A DNA stretch of 7,951 nt from Planctomycetota bacterium (GTDB taxonomy: Bacteria > Planctomycetota > Planctomycetia > Pirellulales > Pirellulaceae). Location: NCBI GenBank assembly GCA_019347795.1, contig JAHWKS010000204.1, positions 1 through 7,951 on the forward strand. The letters run 5' to 3'. The notes beneath the pieces are model-generated. The model did not search any database and was not told the DNA's origin. It saw nothing but the letters and a program-made list of their open reading frames with translations. Position numbers and translations under genes: made by a program. This document shows, piece after piece, positions 7,087 to 7,951 of the stretch (the first letter of the stretch is position 1; every line of letters starts with the position of its first letter).

Positions 7087-7951
7087 ATGAAAAAGACCAA
7101 AACGAAGGGAAAATCATTAAACAAGGGCCTGACGCAGCCGGGGGGGAAGTCTCCCAACCCGCACTCGTCGCGGGCGTTTCGGGAGTTTGTCGAGTCGGTG
7201 GTGATCGCCGTCATCCTGGCCTTTCTCTTCCGCTCGTTCGAGGCCGAGGCGTTTGTCATTCCCACCGGCTCCATGGCGCCTACGCTGCAAGGCCGGCACA
7301 TGGATGTGGCCTGTCCCGAGTGCGGTTACCGCTTCCGTGTGGGGGCCAGTTCCGAGAATCCCGACGCCGATCATCCCGCTCTCGTCAACGCGGGCATCTG
7401 TCCCGTGTGCCGGCGCCCGATGATCTTTGATCGCGATGATCCCAACCAGCGATCGTTCACGGGAGACCGGATCCTCGTCAGCAAGTTCTCGTACGATCTG
7501 TTCGAGCCGGAGCGGTGGGATGTGATCGTCTTCAAGTACCCGGGGAACGCCAAGCAGAACTACATCAAGCGGCTGGTCGGCCTGCCGGGTGAACTGCTGC
7601 GGATTTGGCACGGCGACATCTACGTCCGGCGCGACGAGGCGGAGGAGTGGCGAATCGCCCGCAAACCGTCGGAGAAGCTGAGCGCGATGCTGCAACTGGT
7701 GGACGACACCGATTACTGGGCGGAAGCGCTGATCGACGCCGGCTGGCCCTCGCGCTGGCAACCGTGGTCGGCGCCGGGCGCCGCGAAGTCAGCCGAGTGG
7801 GAATCGACGTTTGTTCCCGAGGATGAACGCCGCCGCTCCCAACGGTTCTCCGTGGATGCAACCGGCGGCGCCGAGGCATGGCTGCGGTACCGGCACATGG
7901 CGCCGACAGCGCACGACTGGTCCCGGATCCTGCGCGGCGAGCGATTGGAGG
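7087..7951 (+). CDS. lepB: Signal peptidase I, planctomycete type with Cys4 zinc-ribbon-like insert (3' end outside window)
   Basis: The product is the membrane serine protease that cuts signal peptides from secreted proteins, using a Ser/Lys dyad on the outer face of the cytoplasmic membrane. The 288 residues present hold a basic N-terminal tail, one transmembrane helix (about 34-50), box B with catalytic Ser62 in PTGSMAPTL, box C 'TGDRILVSK' (125-133), box D with catalytic Lys161 in YIKRLVGLPGE, and box E 'GDIYV' (176-180). Between boxes B and C sits an insert with C76-x2-C79 and C105-x2-C108, a likely zinc ribbon absent from E. coli LepB. After box E the protein continues for over 100 residues without stopping, with 'AWLRYRHMAPT' near 264, so it is much longer than a minimal signal peptidase. 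ATG 7087 is chosen by comparison with remembered homologue N-termini; GTG 7051 or ATG 7057 have better ribosome-binding sequence. The gene is cut by the window end and is divergent from the phosphodiesterase gene. Confidence 0.96.
   Translation, partial: MKKTKTKGKSLNKGLTQPGGKSPNPHSSRAFREFVESVVIAVILAFLFRSFEAEAFVIPTGSMAPTLQGRHMDVACPECGYRFRVGASSENPDADHPALVNAGICPVCRRPMIFDRDDPNQRSFTGDRILVSKFSYDLFEPERWDVIVFKYPGNAKQNYIKRLVGLPGELLRIWHGDIYVRRDEAEEWRIARKPSEKLSAMLQLVDDTDYWAEALIDAGWPSRWQPWSAPGAAKSAEWESTFVPEDERRRSQRFSVDATGGAEAWLRYRHMAPTAHDWSRILRGERLE

Noticed and set aside
3623..7090. 1155-codon plus-strand open frame as a real gene
   Set aside because: It is the exact in-register complement of a gene with a signal peptide and conserved AP-superfamily motifs; its own product has no recognisable domain, an odd composition rich in Arg, Gln and His, and it would overlap the end of the giant-protein gene and the start of lepB.
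6824..7117. N-terminal extension of the phosphodiesterase to the ATG at 7117
   Set aside because: The extension is Arg-rich and featureless, overlaps the lepB start on the other strand, and would bury the clear signal peptide that begins at 6823.
6693..7430. Plus-strand frame overlapping the lepB start
   Set aside because: It is out of frame with the well-supported signal peptidase from 7087 and its translation shows no domain.

Overview
The window looks like a chromosomal fragment from a GC-rich planctomycete (Planctomycetota), possibly a Pirellulales-like or uncultured relative. Three signs point there: a very large secreted protein with a LVIVD-like start and the C-terminal 'HGWF...HELGH...LMAEILAPGVR' module that I associate with planctomycete giant surface proteins; a signal peptidase I with a Cys4 zinc-ribbon-like insert and a large region after the catalytic boxes; and an exported alkaline-phosphatase-superfamily protein with a lectin-like N-terminus. 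The lineage call rests on protein style only, as no rRNA or tRNA gene is present.

Layout. (1) Positions 1-3699, plus strand: the 3' part of a giant exported beta-rich protein whose start lies before the window. It runs from the end of a LVIVD propeller through two Ig-like domains, then a long degenerate solenoid with an Asn roughly every 24 residues, to a metzincin-like C-terminal module. A small hairpin inside its last codons could be its terminator. (2) Positions 3713-6823, minus strand: a complete 1036-residue exported phosphodiesterase/phosphatase (signal peptide, PA-IL-like lectin domain, split AP-superfamily catalytic domain, helical C-terminal domain). It converges on gene 1 with only 13 bases between the stop codons. 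A heptanucleotide repeat array lies in frame within it. (3) Positions 6824-7086: a divergent intergenic region with a small GC hairpin and weak promoter-like signals. (4) Position 7087 to the window end, plus strand: the 5' part of lepB (signal peptidase I), cut by the window edge.

How they fit. All three genes concern the exported proteome: two are predicted secretory or surface proteins and the third is the membrane protease that removes signal peptides. They are not one operon, since gene 1 and the phosphodiesterase converge and the phosphodiesterase and lepB diverge, so a shared pathway is not shown. I see no defence system, CRISPR array, transposase, prophage gene or RNA gene. The least explained items are the heptamer array with its imperfect inverted flanks inside the phosphodiesterase gene, the Asn-ladder solenoid with an HExxHxxGxxD end module, and an uninterrupted antisense frame across the whole phosphodiesterase gene.
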